Origin: Blastocatellia bacterium
GTDB taxonomy: Bacteria > Acidobacteriota > Blastocatellia > UBA7656 > JADIYM01
Length of the DNA stretch: 64,000 nucleotides
Direction of reading: 5' to 3'
Assembly: GCA_021463145.1 (NCBI GenBank)
Contig: JAJTWZ010000009.1
Span: 34,628-98,627 of the forward strand
Shown: positions 17,490-25,225 of the stretch, piece after piece
Layout: every line of letters starts with the position of its first letter
Position numbering within the stretch: the stretch's first letter is position 1
The notes under the pieces: generated by a model
Seen by the model: the letters and a program-made list of their open reading frames with translations, nothing else
What the model was told of the DNA's origin: nothing
Database searches by the model: none
Program-made: the position numbers and the translations under genes

Positions 17490-18926
17490 TCACGATGCGA
17501 TCCTCGCGGCAGTGCCGCGCACCGGGCGCGGCTCGTCGATCGAGATCGGCCAGGGGATGTTGCGGGCGACGAGATAAGCTTCGCCGGGCGAGAGCTTGTC
17601 GAGCTCGTGCTCGACGGGCCGAAGCGCCGGCCACCGGCGAACGGCGTCGCGAACGTCCGACCCCTCGAGTCGGTGGACGACCGCCGCGGTCGCCTGCGTG
17701 AGGACGTCGTCGGGAAAGTGCGAAACGCGCTGGCTCCCGAGAACGGTCGCGATGCCGAACTTGCGGCCCTCGAGCGCGATCCGGTTCAGGTGTGCGAAGG
17801 CGCCTGGAAAGTCGTGCAGCTCGTCGGCCACGAGGACCACTTCGCGCAGGATCTCGCCGCGCCGCTGGGCGTCCTGTTGCCGGCGCTCGAGGGCGAGAGC
17901 GACGAGCACCATCAGAAGCGTCTGTTGCGGAGCCGGGTAGGACGCAACGTCGACGATGACGACCTCACCCGACTCCAGGCGGCCGAAGAAATCGGACCAG
18001 GTTCCGGCGCCATCGAACCGGAAGAGCGGAGGGGCCAGAAGCGCGCGCATCCGCGCTCGAAGCGTTCTGAGGCTCTCGATCTGCGGCTTCGACATCTGGC
18101 CATCGGACGCTAGATCTGCGAAGTGCTCCGGCCACCTGGGCTCGTGCACTTCGAAGAGCAGATGCTCGAGGCCGGAATGATCCACGTCGTCGAGTGTGTA
18201 GCGGTCGGCCCAGCGTTGCTGCGCGGTCGACAGTTTCCCGATCGCCGAGGTGAGGATGCGCGGCGGAAGGTCTCGCGCCACGCACGTCAGCGTCCCGGCG
18301 CCAAAGACCGCTGGCGCGCATTCGAGCGAGTCGACGAGCGACGGGCGGAAGCGCTTCGGGTCCGAGACCTCCCGGACGCGACCGACGTAGTCGCCGTGCG
18401 GATCGATGACGACGATAGCCGGCCTGGTTGCGGGTGGACGGGCGGAGATCGACCGGCACCATGAGACGAGCATTCCCTGAACGCTCGTTGACTTCCCGGA
18501 GCCCGAGCAGCCAACGACGATCATCCGCTGGCGCGCGAGATCCGGAACACGTGCGCGCGTCCGGGCGTGCTCCTGACGGATCGCGCCAACGGCAAACGAC
18601 GATGCGAATGCGGCGTCGAACAGCGCCGACCAGAGCTCGTCCGGAAGCGGCACGGCGACGCCACCGAGCATCGCCGCGGTGCGAACGCGGCCCCACCGGC
18701 TTTCCGCGTACTCGAAGGCGAGCTCGACAATGGCGCGGCCCTGTCGGTGTGAGCGGACGATGCCGACCTTCGAGGGTCCGACGAGCAGCCAGGCGCCCAG
18801 GGCGAGCGCCGAGCCGTTGACGAGCTCGACCGTGCGCGCCCCGGTCTGTTTGACGACCTGGGGAGGCACGGCACTGGCTACGGCGACGAGCGCGCGGCTG
18901 TAGATCTGGACCGGGTCGGACGGCAC
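17490..18926 (-). CDS. HerA/FtsK-like ATPase (DUF87 type)
   Basis: GTG 18926, with GGGAG ten bases upstream, gives 478 residues; the open frame continues upstream through the preceding gene but this is not coding. The Walker A is VVGCSGSGKST (about 135-145), with a Walker B-like VVLVADELHDF near 365 and an arginine-rich C-terminal motor region. HerA-like motors pump DNA or, in secretion systems, act as VirB4/VirD4-like ATPases. The gene sits between a small barrel-like protein and minor pilins, unlike a repair HerA-NurA pair. Possible roles are pilus-linked DNA movement or element segregation (inference). Confidence 0.65.
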   Translation of the reverse strand: MPSDPVQIYSRALVAVASAVPPQVVKQTGARTVELVNGSALALGAWLLVGPSKVGIVRSHRQGRAIVELAFEYAESRWGRVRTAAMLGGVAVPLPDELWSALFDAAFASSFAVGAIRQEHARTRARVPDLARQRMIVVGCSGSGKSTSVQGMLVSWCRSISARPPATRPAIVVIDPHGDYVGRVREVSDPKRFRPSLVDSLECAPAVFGAGTLTCVARDLPPRILTSAIGKLSTAQQRWADRYTLDDVDHSGLEHLLFEVHEPRWPEHFADLASDGQMSKPQIESLRTLRARMRALLAPPLFRFDGAGTWSDFFGRLESGEVVIVDVASYPAPQQTLLMVLVALALERRQQDAQRRGEILREVVLVADELHDFPGAFAHLNRIALEGRKFGIATVLGSQRVSHFPDDVLTQATAAVVHRLEGSDVRDAVRRWPALRPVEHELDKLSPGEAYLVARNIPWPISIDEPRPVRGTAARIAS

Positions 18927-18940
18927 GTCGGTTGGCTCCC

Positions 18941-19270
18941 TTACGCCGCCGCCGGCTCGGCACGCACGAGGGCGAGAGACCGGATTGGAGAAGTGAGGAT
19001 GGCGTCGTGACCGGTCGACGAATCGCAGACGGGTTCGGCGACGAAGTAGGCGCGTTCGCCGACTGCAAGCGACGTCGGACGGACGCTGATGAGCGAGGCG
19101 CGTCGACGCCTTGCGTCGGGGTCGATGAGCGAGCCGACGACGACGGCGAGCTCGCCGGCTCGCTCGAGCGAAGCGACGACGAAGCGGTAAAGCGAACCGC
19201 TCGACGTCCGGATGTCGATCCGGTCGCCTTCGACGAGCGTTCCGAGTGCAATGGACGTGTGGGTGTTCAT
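18941..19270 (-). CDS. Small beta-rich protein, possible HAS-barrel partner of the HerA-like ATPase
   Basis: This 109-residue protein starts at ATG with AAAGGA upstream and ends 14 bases before the ATPase start. Short alternating strands (GTLVEGDRIDIRTSSGSLYRFVVASL, ELAVVVGSLID) suggest a small beta barrel. HerA ATPases usually carry an N-terminal HAS barrel; here that part may be a separate protein (inference). It is first in the array behind the sigma-54-like promoter at 19304-19319. Confidence 0.6.
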   Translation of the reverse strand: MNTHTSIALGTLVEGDRIDIRTSSGSLYRFVVASLERAGELAVVVGSLIDPDARRRRASLISVRPTSLAVGERAYFVAEPVCDSSTGHDAILTSPIRSLALVRAEPAAA

Positions 19271-19303
19271 TTGTCCTTCCTTTCAGGAGCTGCCACGGGC
19301 TAG

Positions 19304-19319
19304 TGCAACCCGTGTGCCG
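19304..19319 (-). promoter_or_regulatory. Sigma-54-like promoter for the HerA/minor-pilin array
   Basis: The minus-strand 16-mer CGGCACACGGGTTGCA keeps GG-N10-GC and the TTGCA of the -12 box. The 109-residue gene starts 34 bases downstream. A second sigma-54-like site faces the other way ten bases further on, at 19329-19344. Confidence 0.68.
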
Positions 19320-19328
19320 CTCGACGAG

Positions 19329-19344
19329 GGGCACGGCAGTTGCG
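19329..19344 (+). promoter_or_regulatory. Sigma-54-like promoter for the exported protein at 19381
   Basis: The 16-mer GGGCACGGCAGTTGCG keeps GG-N10-GC and the TTGC of the -12 box. The start codon is 37 bases downstream. It forms a divergent pair with 19304-19319. Confidence 0.65.
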
Positions 19345-19380
19345 GTCGAGCCGGCTACCAACTGACAAGGGAGACCCTTC

Positions 19381-19836
19381 ATGAAGCTGACCACGACGAT
19401 TCTCAGCCTCCTTCTGCTCGCGGCTCCGGCCGCGGCGAGCGCCTCACGGCGAACGCTTTCCTGGCGCATCGACCAGGGATTTGCTGCCGTCACGGTCGAG
19501 GACCGGGCCGGCCACAGGACATACGTCCGCAGCTCGCGTGCGCTGCACGTGCTCGGTCCAGATTGGACGTATCTACTGTCGGAAGAGGCTCTTTCGCGCG
19601 GTGCGCGGGGTTCGGGAAAACTCGACCTCGAGCTTGCGCGCCGTGACGCGGTTGTCCTCGAGTCGCTCGCGCACGACGAACCGGAAGTCGCGCCGGTCGC
19701 AGCCGCCCTGCGGACGGCCATCGCCGTCGAAACCTTGCCGACATCCGACGCCGGACCGGGTCGGGAAGTCGAAGCCCCGCAAGCTGGCGTCGGCCTGTCT
19801 TCGCGCCGAAATTGCGCCCCCCCCTCGCGCTTTTAG
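19381..19836 (+). CDS. Small exported protein of unknown function
   Basis: This 151-residue protein has GGGAG upstream and a clear signal peptide (LSLLLLAAPAAASAS). The mature part has a beta-rich first half (FAAVTVEDRAGHRTYVRSSRA) and a charged second half. Its last ten or so codons and its stop come from repeat copy 2, which begins at 19803. The original C-terminus may therefore have been replaced when the repeat arrived. Family unknown; control by a sigma-54-like promoter puts it in the backbone programme. Confidence 0.6.
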   Translation: MKLTTTILSLLLLAAPAAASASRRTLSWRIDQGFAAVTVEDRAGHRTYVRSSRALHVLGPDWTYLLSEEALSRGARGSGKLDLELARRDAVVLESLAHDEPEVAPVAAALRTAIAVETLPTSDAGPGREVEAPQAGVGLSSRRNCAPPSRF

Positions 19837-19839
19837 CGC
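19803..19839 (+). repeat. C8-core dispersed repeat, copy 2
   Basis: The left arm GCGCCGAAA and the C8 centre are identical to the other copies. The right arm is TTTTAGCGC, two changes from TTTCGGCGC. It overlaps the end of the exported-protein gene and lies about 490-510 bp from the divergent sigma-54-like promoters at 19304 and 19329. Confidence 0.8.
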
Positions 19840-20149
19840 AAACAGTCGTGCGACGGCCGGATCCGCTTCGGGTCGGCAGATCCCGATTCGGCGCACGCTG
19901 GTCGGTTTTCCGCCGCGGACAAGCGAAAGCAACACGGGAAAGAGTGACGCCGCACGCGCACGTTCGGTAGATTTGTCCGCTCCCGGATCTTTGTTCGGCA
20001 GCTTCGCCGAACCGACAGGGGGCGTCTCGACGCCGACAACTTCCGAACAGATCTCGCCGGTCTGCGTCCCTCTGCAGTCGCTCACGACGCCAGACCACGC
20101 TGCGGGCGACACAAAGCGCTTCGCGCCCCGGCACAAGCCAGATTCGTGT

Positions 20150-20570
20150 AGGCGGTGAGACGGCCCGCTTGCTTCGAGGATCACCGTCAGCAGGTGGTAC
20201 ACCGCGAACTGGTGCACGGGACTTCGCTCGAACGCCTCCCGTGTCCGGCCGACACACAAAGCCGAGAGATGATCACAGGCGCGGACGACGTCCCTTGAGC
20301 AGGCCGGATCGCGCTCGAATTCAACGCGCGACGTAGACTGGTACCGCAGCGGCCAGACATCGCATCACGAACGACCGGGCCGGTCTCGCGCTGTCCCGAC
20401 TCGAGTCCCAGGTCCACCCGGCGAAGAAAGTTGTCGATGAGTTCGTCCGCGACGGTCACAAAGTCGAAGAGCGATAGTTCGGCGTTGTCGGCACACCGGA
20501 CGAGGACATCGACGTCACCTGCCACACTGAAGTCCTCTCTCGGTTTTCGCACTTGACCGTCTCGACGCAC
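20150..20570 (-). pseudogene. Remnant of an MNT/HEPN (MntA-HepT-like) toxin-antitoxin pair
   Basis: On the minus strand a fragment reads GDVDVLVRCADNAELSLFDF with VDLGLESG, which matches the DxD strand and following helix of an MNT-type nucleotidyltransferase. Its N-terminal half with the GS motif is missing. In another frame just downstream, ERDPACSRDVVRACDHL and VGRTREAFERSPVHQFAVYH resemble the first helices of a HepT HEPN protein, but the expected RxxxxH core is not recognisable. Both parts are frameshifted and truncated, so this is a decayed module. Confidence 0.42.
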
Positions 20571-21314
20571 GGCGTCTCCGGGCGTCCGCCGAGCCCGGCC
20601 GGATCGCCGGAAGCGCTCCGCTCGACTGCGCCCGACGCCGGTCGCCCACGATCGCCGGAGCCGGCATCACGAGTCCGCACGAGCCGCGCCGACTCCTGCC
20701 CTGGACACACCGAGCGGAGGCGGGGCGCGCGGAACCTTCGCTCGGTTCAGATCCCGCAATTGCGGCTCGCCAACTGCCCGCCCGGCCCTGCGACACGATC
20801 GCGCCCGTTCGATGGCTCGCGGTGATGCACTGGGACCTTAGCGCCGACGAGCCCAGGCCCGATCGGCCGCACCGACGCGCCACCTCGAGAAGACCGCGAG
20901 ACCGGCAGCGACGGACCGCGGCCGGCAGTCGTCACGCGCGCACTCATGACGTCGAAGCGCGGCGCGCGACGTGGTTGACGAGCCCTGATGCCCCAGACTT
21001 CTCCGGAGGGAAACACTACCGACCGGAGAAACCCGCGGCGGCGCGAACAACATCCAGCAGCCCGCGCCCGAGTCGGTCCCCGACAAGCTCACTCGCCGAC
21101 GCCGGCATGCCGATCGCGTCGACGTCGGGGTGAGTGAATCGAGTCGCCGCCGACCGTGCTCCGCACGGGTCCAACCAGTCCGCCATCACCGGTCGCCGGA
21201 GGACCCGTAAGCCGATGCCGAACGGATTGTATCCGGCTACCAATTGAGTCGAATCCGACTCTCACCGCAGCGACTGGTTGCGGGCTGCGCACGGGGTTCG
21301 AACGGTGAGGCTTC
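20571..21314. other. Gene-free GC-rich stretch
   Basis: Only short, overlapping frames with no ribosome-binding sites are present. Together with 19840-20150 and 21352-21580 it looks like decayed coding sequence between the exported-protein gene and the mobilisation operon. No RNA gene, promoter or tandem repeat was seen. Confidence 0.4.
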
Positions 21315-21351
21315 GCGCCGAAATTGCGCCCCCCCCTCGCGCTTTTGGCGC
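21315..21351 (+). repeat. C8-core dispersed repeat, copy 3
   Basis: Left arm GCGCCGAAA and the C8 centre are identical to the other copies; the right arm TTTTGGCGC has one change that still pairs as G-U in RNA. The outer stem extends to CTTCGCGCC with GGCGCGAAG. It lies about 530 bp upstream of the mobilisation promoter at 21852. Confidence 0.82.
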
Positions 21352-21586
21352 GAAGCGCGGGTCGTCCAGCGGCCGTGCCCCGGGGCGTCTGCCTGTGGCC
21401 GAGGTGGCCGTGGGCCCGGGGGGATGGCGTCTCTCGAGTAGCGCGCGTGCCTTCGGCACGCAAATTCTTGGGACGTCATGCACGGTGTGCTTCCGTGCGA
21501 GCGTGAGCCTTCCATTTGGAGCGCGTCGTTTTCTAGGTGAGAAATCGTAAGTGGGGCGACGTTCCCTCACATAGCCGAGCCGAACG

Positions 21587-21638
21587 TAACTAACGCAATC
21601 GACGAACCGGAGTCAGTAAAAGAGTCACTTCTTAGTTA
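21587..21638. other. Candidate origin of transfer region
   Basis: An AT-richer island within GC-rich sequence holds an inverted repeat (TAACTAA at 21587-21593, TTAGTTA at 21632-21638) enclosing a direct repeat GAGTCA (21610-21615 and 21622-21627). It lies about 270 bases upstream of the accessory mobilisation gene in an operon that ends with the relaxase, a common position for oriT. No nic site of a known MobF plasmid could be recognised, so this is a location-based guess. Confidence 0.3.
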
Positions 21639-21851
21639 TTCCGCAACTACCTGACTTGATGGCGGTTACGAACACAGGCGGGCACATGGCATTGGGTGAA
21701 AACTAGGTACTCGTCAGGACGGGGCCACTAAGAGCTCACGACAAGCCGACTTACACCGCCGGCCCGTTATGCGGACGAGGCGGAGTGCGTTTAGTTACGA
21801 CTTCGAGCGAACAATGACAACGAAACGAGCGCGACGGGTAGGCGCGCTCCG

Positions 21852-21867
21852 CGGCACGGAGGTTGCA
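21852..21867 (+). promoter_or_regulatory. Sigma-54-like promoter for the mobilisation operon
   Basis: CGGCACGGAGGTTGCA matches TGGCACG-N4-TTGCA at every fixed position except the first. The accessory mobilisation gene starts 42 bases downstream. This is one of the two or three best matches in the window. Confidence 0.72.
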
Positions 21868-21908
21868 CAAGTCGGGCGACGACAACAGCCAGAAGAGGGG
21901 GACAACCA

Positions 21909-22247
21909 ATGGCAAGGACCTATGGACGAACGCTTCAGACGCGGGTTGGTCGTGGCGATGAACGCCGTCTCGACAGCCTGAGTCAGCGAATGCAGATGCC
22001 GCTTGCGACGCTGCTTCGACATGCGTTGCTCGAGGGACTCAACACCCTCGAGAAAGGCGAGCCCGAGCACCTGTACCGCGAGCGAATCGTGACCCGGCTC
22101 GATGCGATCGAGCTCGCGACGAGAGCAATGCTCAGACAGCTCTATGAAGGAACGGGAGCGACACCGGAGCAGGCCCTCGAGGTGTTGGCGGGAATCGACA
22201 GAGCGGTCCGGGATCGAGCCGATGCGCGAATGAGAAACGGGTCGTGA
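21909..22247 (+). CDS. Accessory mobilisation protein, ribbon-helix-helix-like
   Basis: This 112-residue protein starts MARTYGRTLQTRVGRGDERRLDSLSQRMQ, then LATLLRHALLEGLNTLE, which fits a ribbon-helix-helix domain, followed by a helical tail. AGAGGGGG precedes the ATG. Proteins of this kind (TraY, TrwA, MobC types) bind oriT and recruit the relaxase. Its stop overlaps the coupling-protein start as GTGA, so the two are co-translated. Confidence 0.6.
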   Translation: MARTYGRTLQTRVGRGDERRLDSLSQRMQMPLATLLRHALLEGLNTLEKGEPEHLYRERIVTRLDAIELATRAMLRQLYEGTGATPEQALEVLAGIDRAVRDRADARMRNGS

Positions 22248-25225
22248 AACCAGGTAAGGATTCGACCCCGCAACGGCCAGACAATCGCTGGAGCAACGAC
22301 CCCCGCAACGATTCGTTGCGCGGCGCGAAACGCACCGGGCGGCGGAAGCGAACGAGGCGCCAAAGGAGAGCCCACGCGATGACACGGGAGAGAACCACGC
22401 GGCACCCGAAACACGAGCAAACCGCATTCGCGGACATAGAGGAATTCGTGACCCGGACAACTGAAGGAGACCGGCAACAGCGAAGGCTGGAAGAAGCCAC
22501 GGAGTTGGCAAGAGAGCGCGACGCAGACGGGCTGAGCGAATGCGAAGATATCGCGGAGCCGATCGCGGTTGCCGGGCTTCGGGTGGCGTCGGTGTGGATG
22601 TCGGAGAGTGACTACCAGACGCTCTCGATCCTCAGACGGCTCTCCGGAGAACCCGAGTCCGTGACGCTCGAACAGATCGTCCAGACAGGACTCGAGATGC
22701 ACCTTCACGAGGAGCGGCGGCGGCTGCGTGGCTTCGATCTCGAGAAGCTGGAAAGTAAACACGGAACCACTCGGCAGCTCGACGCGAGTCCGTCTCAGCC
22801 ACCGCGAGCTGTGACGATGGAGATCGGCATTTCGCGGGAGGAGTACGACTACATCGAGGCGCTCGCGACGATCTCCGGACACTCGCCGCGCGAGACCGTC
22901 GAAGCGATCGTGAGCCGTGGCCTGGTGGACCTGACCGAGCGGCTCGAATGGACGATCTCGAGAGTCTATGAGGCCCGGCGAACACGTCACGAGAGAGCCG
23001 GCGGGCGTCGATCGAGGGCATCAACGCAACGGTTCGCAGCACGCGCCGGCGCGACAAGGAAGGGCTGGACGAGACCAGCTGACAACAGCAGGAGAGCGGC
23101 AATGGCTTACAAGGTGGAACAGGCATGGACCGGCGTCCGGATGACGATAGACCGGCTGCGGCTCTTCACGATCTTCTCACTCCTGATCGCGCTCGCCGTC
23201 GGACTCACGTGGTTCGGGACGGTGACGCTTAGCGGTGATCAAAGGACGTACTACGGCCGTTACGTGATTGCGAGCTGGCGGGCAAGTCAGGGTGTCGACG
23301 ATGCGGTCGAATTCACGATCGACGGGAAGAAATACAAGGCGCGGGCAACCGAGTGGAGAGACTGGATGCGAAGCGAGATATTCGACGGAGAGCCGGCGTT
23401 GGCATACGTTCTGGCTCCGGCGATTGCCTCGGGAGTCGCGTTCGTTCTCGCGATGATCGGATTCGTTCGCATGGGTTGGCGGCGACCGAGACACGGGGGC
23501 GAGGAGGTACTTCGCGGCCGCCCCTTGAACTCGATCGACGAGCTCCAGGAAGTCGTGGCGCGGGGCAGCGCTGGCGCAGGTCGCCGAGATCAAAAGGCGA
23601 CTCCCCAGCCAGGCCTCGACATTGCCGGAGTCCGGATTCCATGGGGGGAAGTGGAGTCGCATGTCATCATTCTCGGAGACACGGGGAGCGGGAAGACTTC
23701 ACTGATACGGCACCTGCTCGTGCAGATCCGCAAGCGCGGGGAGGCGGCAGTCATCTACGATCCGGAGCGGGAGTTTCTGCCGACGTTTCACGAACCCGGC
23801 GATACGATCCTCAACGCCACGGACGCGCGAATGCCGGCTTGGGCACCGGGCCTCGAGATCGACTCGGTGGAGGACGCGGAGGCGCTTGCGACGAGCCTGA
23901 TTCCGGACCCGCCCGACAGCCAGTCGCGGTTCTGGGTCGAAGCGGCGCGAGCTGTCTTCGTCGACATACTGCAGCGGTCGGACCCGAACGATCCCGAGGC
24001 GATTGCGAAGGCCTGCGCGCTGCCCGTCGAGCAGCTCTACGGGATGCTCAAGGGAATGCCCGGAGCCGCGGCGCTTTCACCTACCGCCCCGCAGATGGCG
24101 GAGTCGGTACGCGGAACGCTGATGGTTGCGACTCGCGGACTGCGGGTGCTACCGAAGTTCAGCGACGGACGCGAGATCTTCAGCATCCGGGAATGGGCAA
24201 GAAAGCCCAGAGGGTTCATCTTCATTGGCGCTACAGAGGCACATCGAGAGGCAACACTCCCGGTTGTCACGACCTGGCTCGACGCGCTGATCCGCCGATT
24301 GCACGACAAGCCGGCGGGTCGGAAGCGGGTCTGGGTGATCGCCGACGAGGTGCAAACGCTCAGACGCCTCTCGAGCCTCGAAGGCTTGGTCACGCGAGGG
24401 CGCAAGCAGGGCATCGCCGCGGTGCTCGGATGCCAGAGCGTTTCGCAACTCAAGGCGCTTTACGGGATCGGCGCGACGACGATCATGAGCCAGCCATCGA
24501 CGAAGGTCTTCTACCGGTGTTCGGAACCGGAGCTTTCGAAGTACGTCGAAGACCTGATCGGCACCGTCGAGCGCAAGACGGTGCGTGCGAATCTGCGGGC
24601 GGATCTGACGATGGCCGGCCGCGACTACGTGTCGCTCAACGACGACGTCCGTATGACCCCACTCGTTCTCCAGACGGAGCTTGCAGGTCTTGCGAACTTC
24701 GAGTGTTACATCTCGTTTCGTGGCAACGTGGCGAAGGGACGGCCGAGATTCACGCGTACAATCGTCCGAGTTCCGCACTACATCCCGCGGCCGAACCTGC
24801 CGGACCTCGAGCCGCAAGAACCTCACGACGCAGTAGCATCACACGCCTCAACGTGCGGCCATTCCGAGTCGATCCACGACCATCGCCGCGCGCACGGAGT
24901 CAAGCACGTCGCACCGCCTCCCTCAGTCGCACAACATGAGTCCGATAACGATAATCCGTCTCCCTGGAAAAGCCTCGACGGTTTCGGTGCCCACTCAGAT
25001 CTCGGCGCGGCCGTCGAAGCCTCGCGTCGACCGGCGAAGCGACTCTCGGGCAGGGCCTCCCGCAGTGGGAACCCTCCTTCGCGTTGGGAAGCCACGCCCG
25101 AGCTGCCATTCGATGAAAGTCCGTCACTGATTGCGGCAGCCGGAGACGAGACTCCGGCTTCGGAGTCGACGGCGGACGACGATTGCCGGCACGACACAGA
25201 CGAGAGTCGAGAAGAACAGTCATGA
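22244..25225 (+). CDS. Type IV coupling protein (VirD4/TraD-like) with an N-terminal ribbon-helix-helix-like extension
   Basis: The continuous frame encodes 993 residues. About 105-265 contain two segments resembling ribbon-helix-helix units (SVWMSESDYQTLSILRRLSG and EIGISREEYDYIEALATISG, each followed by a helix). From about 287 a standard coupling protein begins: two membrane helices (about 305-330 and 385-410), Walker A GDTGSGKTSLIR near 477, Walker B VIADEVQTL near 698. ATG 23102 (MAYKVEQAW) has AGGAG seven bases upstream and could be an independent start for a conventional 707-residue coupling protein. The C-terminal 150 residues look disordered. It should feed the relaxase-DNA complex into the secretion channel. 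Confidence 0.78.
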   Translation: MKPGKDSTPQRPDNRWSNDPRNDSLRGAKRTGRRKRTRRQRRAHAMTRERTTRHPKHEQTAFADIEEFVTRTTEGDRQQRRLEEATELARERDADGLSECEDIAEPIAVAGLRVASVWMSESDYQTLSILRRLSGEPESVTLEQIVQTGLEMHLHEERRRLRGFDLEKLESKHGTTRQLDASPSQPPRAVTMEIGISREEYDYIEALATISGHSPRETVEAIVSRGLVDLTERLEWTISRVYEARRTRHERAGGRRSRASTQRFAARAGATRKGWTRPADNSRRAAMAYKVEQAWTGVRMTIDRLRLFTIFSLLIALAVGLTWFGTVTLSGDQRTYYGRYVIASWRASQGVDDAVEFTIDGKKYKARATEWRDWMRSEIFDGEPALAYVLAPAIASGVAFVLAMIGFVRMGWRRPRHGGEEVLRGRPLNSIDELQEVVARGSAGAGRRDQKATPQPGLDIAGVRIPWGEVESHVIILGDTGSGKTSLIRHLLVQIRKRGEAAVIYDPEREFLPTFHEPGDTILNATDARMPAWAPGLEIDSVEDAEALATSLIPDPPDSQSRFWVEAARAVFVDILQRSDPNDPEAIAKACALPVEQLYGMLKGMPGAAALSPTAPQMAESVRGTLMVATRGLRVLPKFSDGREIFSIREWARKPRGFIFIGATEAHREATLPVVTTWLDALIRRLHDKPAGRKRVWVIADEVQTLRRLSSLEGLVTRGRKQGIAAVLGCQSVSQLKALYGIGATTIMSQPSTKVFYRCSEPELSKYVEDLIGTVERKTVRANLRADLTMAGRDYVSLNDDVRMTPLVLQTELAGLANFECYISFRGNVAKGRPRFTRTIVRVPHYIPRPNLPDLEPQEPHDAVASHASTCGHSESIHDHRRAHGVKHVAPPPSVAQHESDNDNPSPWKSLDGFGAHSDLGAAVEASRRPAKRLSGRASRSGNPPSRWEATPELPFDESPSLIAAAGDETPASESTADDDCRHDTDESREEQS

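Noticed and set aside
17490..19721. A 743-codon HerA protein starting at 19721
   Set aside because: The upstream part overlaps the 109-residue gene and the divergent promoters in another frame. GTG 18926 has a good ribosome-binding site.
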